DNA of 27,039 nucleotides from a virus: the IMG/VR virus record IMGVR_UViG_3300023443_001433, positions 1 through 27,039 of that record, one strand, 5' to 3'. Of the stretch, positions 8,531 through 15,298 are shown piece by piece. The first letter of the stretch is position 1, and each line of letters begins with the position of its first letter. The notes below the pieces were generated by a model. The model searched no databases. It was not told the DNA's origin and saw nothing but the letters and a program-made list of their open reading frames with translations. The translations under genes and the position numbers were made by a program.

Positions 8531-9301
8531 ATGGTTTCTCAAAATGATATAAATAATACAGTTCAAGATAATAATTTTTCCGTAAATTTATCTACCCCCG
8601 GAAATGGTGTTACTTCTGCGACCAATCACACGGATAATACCGATAGTAATTCTAATGCAGAAAATCTTATTTCTTCGGGAGGAATTTCCGGAGGAGATGC
8701 TTTCACTAGATTCAATATTTCTTCTACTCAATCTTATTCTTTAGGAATAGATAACAGTGATTCAGATAATCTAAAAATTACAAACGGTATTTCTCCCTCT
8801 TCAGGAACTACCTTTATGAATATGGATTCTATTGGAAGATTTAATTGGCCCACTCAACCAGCATTTAGTGCATTTCGATCATCTGATGTTAACGGTATAA
8901 CAGGAGATGGAACCAATCATACTATTATTTTTGATTCGGAAAGGTTTGATATTGGAGGAAACTTTAATACCAGTACGGGAGCTTTCACAGCTCCGATAGC
9001 AGGGATATATTTTATTAAAACTGCTCTTGTTTTACTAAATGTTTTTGATGCTGGATTCACCATAGGAAATGCTGTATTTGACTTTACTCCCGGTACTCCC
9101 GATTTATTTTGGGGAATGAGTCCTATTTCTGTCACCCAAGGTAATGGAGGTTTTGCTTTGCAGGGTTCCAATATAGTTCAAATGAACGGCGGCGACTCAG
9201 TAGTAGTAATAGTCTCTGTATCGGGAGGAGGACTAACAGTAAATTTAGGTGGAGGCCCGCTGGGAGGATCTACGCGATTTCAAGGATGGTTATTAGGATA
9301 A
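8531..9301 (+). CDS. Fibre protein with C1q/TNF-like head
   Basis: A 256-residue protein. The N-terminal part is polar, Asn/Ser-rich and low-complexity. From about residue 115 the sequence matches the bacterial and phage C1q-like jelly-roll: AFSAFRSS, NHTIIFDSERFDIGGNFN, then STGAFTAPIAGIYFIKTALV, and a final RFQGWLLG strand. Such heads form trimers and bind ligands at fibre tips. It lies between two other fibre genes and is probably a second receptor-binding protein. The C1q-like call is confident; the ligand is unknown. Confidence 0.8.
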   Translation: MVSQNDINNTVQDNNFSVNLSTPGNGVTSATNHTDNTDSNSNAENLISSGGISGGDAFTRFNISSTQSYSLGIDNSDSDNLKITNGISPSSGTTFMNMDSIGRFNWPTQPAFSAFRSSDVNGITGDGTNHTIIFDSERFDIGGNFNTSTGAFTAPIAGIYFIKTALVLLNVFDAGFTIGNAVFDFTPGTPDLFWGMSPISVTQGNGGFALQGSNIVQMNGGDSVVVIVSVSGGGLTVNLGGGPLGGSTRFQGWLLG

Positions 9302-9304
9302 ATT

Positions 9305-9886
9305 ATGACACAAAATGCAATAGATAACACAGCTTCTTCCATGGATATTTCTAATATAAATATCGCAGGAAATACTATTAGTTCCACAGATACTGATGGA
9401 AATGTAGTAATTTCTCCCGATGGAACAGGAATAATATCTGCTACAAAAGGTATAAGTTTTGATGGAGGAACAAATTCTTTATCTTTTTATGAAGAAGGAA
9501 CATGGACTCCTGGACTCACGTTTGGTGGAGGAGCAGGAGGTATATCCTATTCAACTCAAGGAGGAGTGTATACGCGAATAGGAAATATTTGTTATGTATG
9601 TCATTCTATTCAGCTCACAAGTAAAGGAGGTTCACAAGGAATAGCCGAACTCACCGGTCTTCCTTTTACGGTGGAAGCGGGGAAACCGTTTGCCACCAGT
9701 GCTCAACGCTCTATTAATATTATTTTAGGGGCTGGCTATTTTAGAATGCATTATGTTCCGGCTCAAGGAAGCACTACCGCTTTTATTAATGAATCGGGAG
9801 GAAATCTTGCGGAGCTCTCTCTCACAGATACATCTTTTACTAGCACAAGTAATTTGAGCGGTAATTTCTTTTATTTTATTCCTTAG
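9305..9886 (+). CDS. Tail fibre protein, GTWTP-type head
   Basis: A 193-residue protein. Residues 1-60 are a repeat-like shaft (NTISSTDTDGNVVISPDGTG). From about residue 63 comes a recognisable fibre head: YEEGTWTPGLTFGGG, then GGVYTRIGNICYVCHSIQLT and AELTGLPFTVEAG. This domain is frequent at the C-terminus of phage fibres and bacterial surface proteins. It is the last gene of the appendage run, and its 3' end overlaps the convergent exonuclease gene by 11 bases. Confidence 0.75.
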   Translation: MTQNAIDNTASSMDISNINIAGNTISSTDTDGNVVISPDGTGIISATKGISFDGGTNSLSFYEEGTWTPGLTFGGGAGGISYSTQGGVYTRIGNICYVCHSIQLTSKGGSQGIAELTGLPFTVEAGKPFATSAQRSINIILGAGYFRMHYVPAQGSTTAFINESGGNLAELSLTDTSFTSTSNLSGNFFYFIP

Positions 9887-10760
9887 GACACGATATTTTA
9901 TAATATCCTATTCCTTTGTTATTCTTAATATATTTATCTACTTCTATCCCATCACTGCGCATTTTCTCAATATTATATATAGTTCTAGGAGAACATCTAG
10001 TAATATAATATCCATTGCATGTAAAGTTCCCATCATCTCCATACTCTATAATCTTAGCCCTCAATTCTTTTTTTTTAGTGTGTGCAGCTTTTTCTACTTC
10101 ATTATGATCGCTATACTCGAAAAGAATAGATTTAAGCTCGGGATCATCTAGATGAATATAATCTTTTTCGGAAGGTTTAGGAGGAAGTCCCATTTGAACT
10201 CTTCTCCAAAACTCTTCCGCCTTTTCTTTCATTTCTTGTTGAAGAGTAGGGTGAGCAAACGCTTCCACTGTAATACATTCTTCATTTCTATAATCCCATA
10301 TGGCAATAAAAGATCTGACGGGGTTACAAAGCATAATTTGCCATTGAATTTGATGAAGCCAATAGAGAGGAATATTTCGATTTTCTTTAGCTTTATCTAA
10401 AATATTTTCACTTACGGGACATTTTATTTCTGCAAGTACTTTTTTCTCGGAATCATAGCCGTCTAGAGATGCTTTAAAATAAGAATTTTTCATATCTTCT
10501 ACACAGAGAGGTTCCAGATTAAGATCATGATTTTTATTAAGCCATTCGCGAGCTTTGCTTTCGTTCTTAATCCCATGCGCCATCGGGAAAGTTATAGAAT
10601 CTTCTCCCTTAAAACCACATTTTTCATCCCATAAAGTGAGCATTGTCTTATACATATTACTCCCCATGAGTATCCCGATATCAGAGGCTCCTACCCCATT
10701 TCTTCTCCACTCTAGCCAATCTTTTCCAGATTGACCTTCCATAAATGATATTATTTTCAT
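9876..10760 (-). CDS. YqaJ-type phage recombination exonuclease
   Basis: A 294-residue nuclease of the PD-(D/E)XK superfamily, in the YqaJ/lambda-exonuclease group, expected to resect double-stranded DNA 5'-3' for single-strand annealing. Visible motifs in order are WLEWRRNGVGASDIG (residues 15-29), GIKNESKAR with Glu67, the metal site ASLDGYD (Asp100) with LAEIKCP (Glu111, Lys113), and the following QIQWQ helix (137-141). The C-terminal ~80 residues are helical with a small beta end (GNFTCNGYYITR). It is the last gene of a leftward operon with SSB (4-base overlap) and Erf annealase, a complete phage recombination set. Length is normal for the family. Confidence 0.9.
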   Translation of the reverse strand: MKIISFMEGQSGKDWLEWRRNGVGASDIGILMGSNMYKTMLTLWDEKCGFKGEDSITFPMAHGIKNESKAREWLNKNHDLNLEPLCVEDMKNSYFKASLDGYDSEKKVLAEIKCPVSENILDKAKENRNIPLYWLHQIQWQIMLCNPVRSFIAIWDYRNEECITVEAFAHPTLQQEMKEKAEEFWRRVQMGLPPKPSEKDYIHLDDPELKSILFEYSDHNEVEKAAHTKKKELRAKIIEYGDDGNFTCNGYYITRCSPRTIYNIEKMRSDGIEVDKYIKNNKGIGYYKISCPKE

Positions 10761-11125
10761 GATGTATGTCCAAAATCAAAAACTGCTGGGTCTTCTTTTT
10801 TATTTTCTTTATTTTTAGAAGAAGGAGAAAAAGATATCGATTGACAAGTAATGGACATATCAATTGCAATATCTCCTTTTTTATTCTGATAAGTAGTAGG
10901 AGCATTTAAATCTCCAACTATAGTAACACAGCTTCCTTTTTTAATATAAGAAAGAATAGAGGCGCACGTTTCTTCCCAACAGTTGATTTTGTACCATAAA
11001 GTTAGAATTTCTCCTCCTTTTTTTACATTGATTCCCACGGGAAAAACGGTTATTTTTTTTCCTCCGGCAGTAAATTTTTCTTCTGGAGCTCTTCCTACGA
11101 AGCCAGTTATAAATATTTTTTGCAT
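10757..11125 (-). CDS. ssb: Single-stranded DNA-binding protein
   Basis: A 122-residue OB-fold SSB. Typical elements are IFITGFVGRAPEEKFTAGG, VFPVGINVKK, the WYKINCWEETCASILSYIKKG core (residues 44-64) and SCVTIVGDLNAPTTYQNKKG. The tail is short and ends FDFGHTS instead of the usual acidic tip ending in Phe, so contact with host SSB partners may differ. It sits between annealase and exonuclease, one base from the former and overlapping the latter by 4 bases. The role is protecting single strands during recombination and replication. Confidence 0.9.
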   Translation of the reverse strand: MQKIFITGFVGRAPEEKFTAGGKKITVFPVGINVKKGGEILTLWYKINCWEETCASILSYIKKGSCVTIVGDLNAPTTYQNKKGDIAIDMSITCQSISFSPSSKNKENKKEDPAVFDFGHTS

Positions 11126-11126
11126 A

Positions 11127-11801
11127 TTATTCCTCTTTTACTCTTTTGATATCCCGAATTCTTTCTACACATTTTAAATAATTTTTAGAATGAAGATCCG
11201 CAATCTTTTGAATATTAAATCCTTTCAAAAGACTCTCAAGAATATCCGGATGAGAAGAAAGTTCTTCTCCTAGCACTTGAAGTTGAGCTTTGCTAATCTT
11301 GGAATAATCTTCTTCGGAAGTACTCTTGCCATTTCTAGGATCTTTCATCGCTACTTCCCCATCATCATCCTCATCGCTGGCTACTACTCCGGTGAGAGCT
11401 GAGTACATATACCGGCGAAGATAAGTAAGATAACTTCCCATGGTTTGAATATCCGCCTTAGGAGGCTTTACTTGCATATTAGATTCGATCCACTGCCCCG
11501 AAGAATGGCAGAGGCGTGTATACAAAAATATATTTCCTGAATCTTTAGTCACCGTTCGTTGGATGACGCAAATCCCATTCTTTGCAAGAAAAGGTCTCGA
11601 AGCTTTTACGACAGAAGCAAGATCCGCATAACGACTTTTAAAATAAGGATTTATACTATCGGTACGGGCCACTTCCATCTCCAATTGAGATTTAGCAAGA
11701 GCCTCAAAAAGTTTAGAGAGTTCAGGAGATTCACTTTGAGGAGTAATAGGGATTTCTTCTTTGGGTGATTTGACTAATTCAATGTTAGGAGAAATAGACA
11801 T
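11127..11801 (-). CDS. erf: Erf-family single-strand annealing protein
   Basis: A 224-residue protein of the ERF superfamily (P22 Erf role), which anneals complementary single strands made by the partner exonuclease. Motifs are NPYFKSRYADLASVVKASRP (residues 51-70), NGICVIQRTV, TRLCHSSGQWIES and the conserved end block GSYLTYLRRYMYSALTGVV, closed by an acidic run (SDEDDDGE, 142-149). The N-terminal 30 residues are unstructured-looking. The C-terminal ~70 residues are helical and probably bind partners. The ribosome site AAAGGA sits 7 bases before the ATG. Confidence 0.9.
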   Translation of the reverse strand: MSISPNIELVKSPKEEIPITPQSESPELSKLFEALAKSQLEMEVARTDSINPYFKSRYADLASVVKASRPFLAKNGICVIQRTVTKDSGNIFLYTRLCHSSGQWIESNMQVKPPKADIQTMGSYLTYLRRYMYSALTGVVASDEDDDGEVAMKDPRNGKSTSEEDYSKISKAQLQVLGEELSSHPDILESLLKGFNIQKIADLHSKNYLKCVERIRDIKRVKEE

Positions 11802-11847
11802 GATTGTTCCTTTGGTAGAGAGTGTGTGAGAGAATAATTTTTTTGTA

Positions 11848-12180
11848 TTAGAAAAGTTTATCTTCTAAAATATCGTATAGGTTCTTTTTCATTTCTTGAG
11901 TAGATTCATTAACTTCCTTCTCGACTTCCCGATGATGCATTACATCTACGTCAGATACTGTCATATTTTTAATTTCTTCCATCTGATCATCCATAGATTT
12001 ATTAAAAATAAGATATTTCATACTATTTAAAATAGTCTCTTTACACACACTGTTGAGGCTGCAAAAGAGCTGTTCATAAAGAGCAAAAATAGCGTCCTCT
12101 TCAGAAGAGAAAAAAGTGTTTATTTCTTCTTCCTCTGGGAAAATAGAGTCTAGATAGGAAGGTACATATTGATTTAACAT
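11848..12180 (-). CDS. Acidic early protein of unknown function
   Basis: I do not recognise this gene. From the ATG at 12180 it encodes 110 residues. It is rich in Glu/Asp (FPEEEEINTFFSSEEDAIF) with a helical C-terminus (REVEKEVNESTQEMKKNLYDILEDK). I prefer this start over the ATG at 12210, which would give 120 residues. An AGGA lies 10 bases upstream of it, and the predicted promoter would leave the earlier ATG almost no leader. It is the first gene of the leftward recombination operon. An acidic early protein could be a DNA mimic or an inhibitor, but nothing proves this. Confidence 0.55.
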   Translation of the reverse strand: MLNQYVPSYLDSIFPEEEEINTFFSSEEDAIFALYEQLFCSLNSVCKETILNSMKYLIFNKSMDDQMEEIKNMTVSDVDVMHHREVEKEVNESTQEMKKNLYDILEDKLF

Positions 12181-12203
12181 GGTATGGTTGTCCTGGTTAA
12201 GGG

Positions 12204-12232
12204 TTGTCATAAATTTAATCTTAGTATATCAT
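12204..12232 (+). promoter_or_regulatory. Rightward promoter overlapping the leftward one
   Basis: TTGTCA (12204-12209), 17 bases, then TATCAT (12227-12232) on the plus strand, about 40 bases before the HTH gene start at 12271. It overlaps the -10 of the leftward promoter, so the two promoters probably compete. Confidence 0.4.
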
Positions 12233-12253
12233 GTCATATGATATTAAAGTCAA
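12223..12253 (-). promoter_or_regulatory. Leftward early promoter
   Basis: On the minus strand TTGACT (12253-12248) is followed after 17 bases by GATATA (12230-12225), or after 19 bases by TATACT (12228-12223). It lies directly upstream of the leftward recombination operon. Confidence 0.5.
12226..12244. promoter_or_regulatory. Operator-like dyad between divergent promoters
   Basis: ATATCAT-GTCAT-ATGATAT is a perfect 7-base inverted repeat around a 5-base centre. It sits in the spacer of the leftward promoter and over the -10 of the rightward one. This is a natural site for the small HTH protein encoded immediately to the right. Confidence 0.45.
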
Positions 12254-12270
12254 GAGAAAATATGTGATTT

Positions 12271-12534
12271 ATGGAAAAAAATGATATTTCAGCAGAAGAT
12301 TTAAAGATTTTACGAAGGTTTATGAAATCTAAAAATATAACGTATAAGGAACTGAGTAAAGAAATGAATTATAGTGCACCTCATGTTATTAAAGTTTTTA
12401 ACGGCGCGTGTGGAATCTCTAAAAAATTTATATCTTGCTTAGTGAAAGCGTTACAACGCATTCTTCAAAAAGATCTTATAGAATTTTATAAACTTATGAA
12501 AAATACTTCCTGGAAAACATTTGACTGGAATTAA
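12271..12534 (+). CDS. Small HTH protein, repressor-like
   Basis: An 87-residue protein with a XRE/Cro-like helix-turn-helix at about residues 24-45 (TYKELSKEMNYSAPHVIKVFNG), followed by two helices (SKKFISCLVKALQRILQKD). It lacks the C-terminal peptidase domain of LexA/CI repressors, so it is Cro-sized. The ribosome site is poor, and the transcript leader would be short. Divergence from the early recombination operon across an operator-like dyad suggests that it controls that operon and itself. The phage-regulator role is inferred from position and fold. Confidence 0.65.
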   Translation: MEKNDISAEDLKILRRFMKSKNITYKELSKEMNYSAPHVIKVFNGACGISKKFISCLVKALQRILQKDLIEFYKLMKNTSWKTFDWN

Positions 12535-12560
12535 GTAGAAATCCTCTGGAATAAGTCCTC

Positions 12561-12595
12561 AAAAAAACGGCGCTAAATCTTCTGAAATAGCGCCG
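12561..12595 (-). terminator. Terminator-like hairpin 1 (leftward)
   Basis: A perfect 8-base stem CGGCGCTA/TAGCGCCG (12568-12575 with 12588-12595). Read on the minus strand it is followed by seven Ts (12567-12561). Read on the plus strand it has no T-run. This is a textbook intrinsic terminator for leftward RNA. Confidence 0.6.
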
Positions 12596-12635
12596 TGACA
12601 AACCCTCTCCCAACAACCACGCAAAGGAGAAAGAT

Positions 12636-12671
12636 AAAAAAACCCTACCATACCGCAAGATTGTTTGGTAG
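12636..12671 (-). terminator. Terminator-like hairpin 2 (leftward)
   Basis: Stem CTACCA/TGGTAG (12645-12650 with 12666-12671) with a 15-base loop. On the minus strand GG and seven Ts follow (to 12636). The stem is weaker than in hairpin 1. Confidence 0.4.
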
Positions 12672-12682
12672 ATTAAAAATAA

Positions 12683-12712
12683 AAAAGAGAGGTTCTTTCG
12701 AGCCCCTCTTTT
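12683..12712. terminator. Bidirectional terminator-like hairpin 3
   Basis: AAAAGAG-A-GG pairs with CC-C-CTCTTTT around a 10-base loop, with one mismatch. A T-run follows on either strand: TTTT rightward, TTTTTTATTTTT leftward. Rightward it could end the HTH-gene transcript before the replication gene. Confidence 0.5.
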
Positions 12713-12741
12713 GAGTAAAATCCACACCAAAGGATAAACTT

Positions 12742-13959
12742 ATGAGTGAGCATACTACTTCCATCCATTTAAGTGAAGAGTCTAGTGAATTAAAAAAAAA
12801 CATTTACAATTCTCCTAAAGAAAAAAGAAACTATTGGTTTTTCGATGCCGATTTACGAAAAAAACATGGTTTGTCTCTGAGTGAAACAGTTTTCTTGGCA
12901 ATGATCCAACAGCTTCAATGTATAAAAGACGGTTTCTGTAGAGCTAAAAATTATTACTTTATCGAGAATATGGGCATTAGTGATGAATGGATTAGGCTTA
13001 CACTTATTAAATTTCAAAAGATGGGACTGTTGTGGTATCATACTTATAATACTAAAAATGGAATGCGTAGACATATTGTCACGAGTGAGTCCATTAGACT
13101 TTATCAATCCTACTTAAAATCTTATAAAAGTTGGACTCTTCTTAAAAAATTCCAACAAGAATTTGCTCTCATTCCTAGATCCTCTGATCCTTCGAGTTCT
13201 TTCCCTCAAAAACATCAACAAGAAAGTCAAACCGTTAATACTTTTTCCCTTAAAGGCCCTTCTGATAGACCACCCCAAATATCTGGGGATGACCCACCCC
13301 AAAATTCTGGGGGTGCTATAAATACTACGTATTTACCTAACAGAAAAAACGACGTTACATGTAAGAAACCGAATGAAGAAGGAAAAGAACCAAAGAGAGA
13401 CGCCGCCGCTTTTTCTTTAAATTTAAAAAAAGAGTTAGAAGAATCTTTTCCAATTCAAGAAGCGGAAATAGGAATGAAATGGTATGAAATGCAATCTTCT
13501 CAAAAAAAAGGACGTATGAAAAAGCCTATAGCGTGCATTATCAAAGCTATTACAGAGGGATACGCTCATAAAGAAGTTTCAGAAAATAATTCACGGATTT
13601 CTTGTCATCTAGAAGAAAATCAGCAACACCAACTTAAGAAACACAAGAAGAAAAAAGAAAGTGAATCAAATAAAATGCTAGCTAAGCAGCTTGTGATTAA
13701 GTTTTCTCACCTTGAAGGATGGAGACACAAAATGGATAGCACCTGTTTTGTTGTTTATAATGATAGCGTGGAAAAATTTCGAGATGAAAATACGGGTGCG
13801 TGTATATGTTATATGCCCGATGGAAGTAAAAGATTTGGAGCGCCGGCAGTTAGAGTGGAATATGATATATCTCCCCACCAGTTCAGAACCACCCTTAAGG
13901 AATTCTTATTTCAATCTCAGTGGACTCCTCATTGGGCAAAAGCAAAAAAACAAGCATGA
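12742..13959 (+). CDS. Replication initiator-like protein (winged helix)
   Basis: A 405-residue protein with AAAGGA before the ATG. The N-terminal domain (about residues 35-120) looks like a winged helix: KHGLSLSETVFLAMIQQLQ, then ENMGISDEWIRLTLIKFQK and a wing (YNTKNGMRRHIVT). This resembles phage and plasmid replication proteins of the lambda-O/RepA kind. A polar linker follows with an 8-residue repeat, PPQISGD/DPPQNSGG, encoded by two iteron-like DNA repeats. The basic helical C-terminal part (residues 215-405) ends near an aromatic-rich segment. With recombination genes on the left and RusA on the right, replication initiation is the best reading. The loader or helicase partner is unknown. 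Confidence 0.6.
   Translation: MSEHTTSIHLSEESSELKKNIYNSPKEKRNYWFFDADLRKKHGLSLSETVFLAMIQQLQCIKDGFCRAKNYYFIENMGISDEWIRLTLIKFQKMGLLWYHTYNTKNGMRRHIVTSESIRLYQSYLKSYKSWTLLKKFQQEFALIPRSSDPSSSFPQKHQQESQTVNTFSLKGPSDRPPQISGDDPPQNSGGAINTTYLPNRKNDVTCKKPNEEGKEPKRDAAAFSLNLKKELEESFPIQEAEIGMKWYEMQSSQKKGRMKKPIACIIKAITEGYAHKEVSENNSRISCHLEENQQHQLKKHKKKKESESNKMLAKQLVIKFSHLEGWRHKMDSTCFVVYNDSVEKFRDENTGACICYMPDGSKRFGAPAVRVEYDISPHQFRTTLKEFLFQSQWTPHWAKAKKQA
13270..13315. repeat. Two iteron-like repeats inside the replication gene
   Basis: CCACCCCAAATATCTGGGG (13270-13288) and CCACCCCAAAATTCTGGGG (13294-13312) repeat with a 24-base period. Each holds a CCCC...GGGG dyad; the second extends to CACCCC...GGGGTG. The period is eight codons, so the protein frame is kept. 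An AT-rich stretch follows at 13411-13440. The arrangement recalls the lambda origin inside gene O. Confidence 0.55.
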
Positions 13960-14126
13960 CAAGAAAATTAACTATATTTTTTAATTCAAATATTGATAGA
14001 CACCTTATTCCTTTTGGTAAGGAAGAAATTCTCTATTACTTGGATAACTTACAGTTTGAATCTAGGATAAATATCCATCCAGATATCGGAGAAATCTTTG
14101 AAGAAGGATTTTATGATTGTTTATGA
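13956..14126 (+). CDS. Small protein of unknown function
   Basis: A 56-residue protein whose ATG overlaps the stop of the replication gene (ATGA), which I take as the start over upstream in-frame codons. The sequence begins MTRKLTIFFNSNIDRHL and has an acidic end (PDIGEIFEEGFYD). The 3' end overlaps the RusA gene by 14 bases and holds its ribosome site. I recognise no family. Confidence 0.5.
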   Translation: MTRKLTIFFNSNIDRHLIPFGKEEILYYLDNLQFESRINIHPDIGEIFEEGFYDCL

Positions 14127-14562
14127 AATACCGGGGAATCCCATAGCATTAAAAAGACATCGGCACTCGGGGAAAAAGTGTTATGATTCGCAGAAGAAGG
14201 AAAAAGAAACAGCACAGTGGCACATGCAAACCCTTGTTAATGGCCTTTTCCCGGCCCACAGTGCGATAAAGCTTGTGGTGGAATACCATATGCCTATTCC
14301 TCAAAGTTATTCGAAAAAAAGGACTAAAGAATGTCTTTTAGGGCCTCATGCAAAAAAACCCGATCTTTCTAATTTGATAAAATTTACTGAAGATACTTTT
14401 AATGGAATAGTATGGAAAGACGATTCTCTTATCAGTGAGATAGAGGCCCGTAAGTTTTATTCCCAAACTCCTAAGACTGTTTTCAAAATAGAAGATGTTT
14501 CTTATAAATACTTTGGAAAAAAAAATGATAAGAAGAATGCCCTGGGGATGGAGAAATATTAA
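14113..14562 (+). CDS. rusA: RusA-type Holliday junction resolvase
   Basis: A 149-residue endonuclease of the RusA family, expected to cut four-way DNA junctions made by replication and by the Erf/exonuclease pathway. It shows YEIPGNPIALKRHRHS near the start, then the metal-binding block KPDLSNLIKFTEDTFNG (Asp84) and WKDDSLISEIEARK (Asp103/Asp104). In E. coli RusA three Asp residues are essential; the position of the second is Ser86 here, so the exact metal ligands may differ. The start is set by AAGAAGGA five bases before this ATG. Length is slightly above the usual 120-140. Confidence 0.85.
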   Translation: MIVYEIPGNPIALKRHRHSGKKCYDSQKKEKETAQWHMQTLVNGLFPAHSAIKLVVEYHMPIPQSYSKKRTKECLLGPHAKKPDLSNLIKFTEDTFNGIVWKDDSLISEIEARKFYSQTPKTVFKIEDVSYKYFGKKNDKKNALGMEKY

Positions 14563-14743
14563 AAGAGTTCCATTAGAAAAAAATGAGATTTATTTCGCGC
14601 ACTGTGATGAATACGGAAGAGGAATAATAGGAAAAAGGGAGGGGACATGGTTTTTCATTCAGGGTAGAAGAAGTTCTTGTGTATTTCTTCCGGTTCATCT
14701 CCTTAAAAATATTTTTTGCTTATATCCTCTCCACAAAGATTAG
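14525..14743 (+). CDS. Small basic phage protein
   Basis: A 72-residue protein starting MIRRMPWGWRNIKRVPLEK inside the end of the RusA gene (38-base overlap). GGA lies 8 bases upstream. A beta-rich middle (TWFFIQGRRSSCVFLPVHLL) suggests a small barrel. An alternative start is the Met codon at 14537. I recognise no family. Position between RusA and the terminase genes fits a late regulator or nuclease helper, without proof. Confidence 0.45.
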   Translation: MIRRMPWGWRNIKRVPLEKNEIYFAHCDEYGRGIIGKREGTWFFIQGRRSSCVFLPVHLLKNIFCLYPLHKD

Positions 14744-14836
14744 GGGTAATATAATTTTTCTTTTATTAAATCTTGAATTAATGAGGGGCATTATATAAAA
14801 GAAATTTAAGAAGAACAACCCTTTTTTTATGAGGCG

Positions 14837-15298
14837 ATGGCTCACGAAATTTCCGTTTCTAAAGAATATATTGACACAGTTTGTGAATGGCTCGAGACAT
14901 GGTCTGACCAACAAGATAGTTGGGCTATCCCTCAATTTCTTAAAAAACATGGGCTCGGATGGACTTACTTACAGTCTATGATGGAGATTTGTCCACAGTT
15001 ACATCATGTATTTGAAGTGACAGTCTCGGGTCTTTGTTCTAAATGGCTTCTTTATGCGATGGAAAAAAAAGATCTTCCTCAGCATATGCAAAAAGTTCTC
15101 ATGAAATATCTCAGGGTCTACGATAACCACGCATACTCGGTAGACCAAGAAGCTAAAAAAGAAGTAGCTCAACACACTAAATTTGCCGTGACAAACTATG
15201 CAATCGAAGACTATTCAAAAGAAAGACTTGAAGGACTTTATCAGCGCCTCTACGATGAAAACGTTAACAAGCGTCGAAGTCGAAAGACGTCTGAATGA
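14837..15298 (+). CDS. Terminase small subunit
   Basis: A 153-residue helical protein immediately before the large terminase, the standard position for the DNA-recognition subunit. The N-terminal part looks like a helix-turn-helix (SWAIPQFLKKHGLGWTYLQS). It is followed by oligomerisation helices (EVTVSGLCSKWLLYAMEKK, HMQKVLMKYLRVYDNHAY) and a basic tail (NVNKRRSRKTSE). The 3' end overlaps the large-subunit gene by 44 bases, so the two are translationally linked. The call rests on context and the helical pattern. Confidence 0.75.
   Translation: MAHEISVSKEYIDTVCEWLETWSDQQDSWAIPQFLKKHGLGWTYLQSMMEICPQLHHVFEVTVSGLCSKWLLYAMEKKDLPQHMQKVLMKYLRVYDNHAYSVDQEAKKEVAQHTKFAVTNYAIEDYSKERLEGLYQRLYDENVNKRRSRKTSE

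Noticed and set aside
13259-13318. CRISPR-like repeats
   Set aside because: Only two copies, in-frame within a coding region and without spacers of uniform unrelated sequence; iterons fit better.
14773-14799. Promoter before the terminase genes
   Set aside because: TTGAAT and TATATA are only 13 bases apart; no partner at 16-18 bases was found, so I did not list it.
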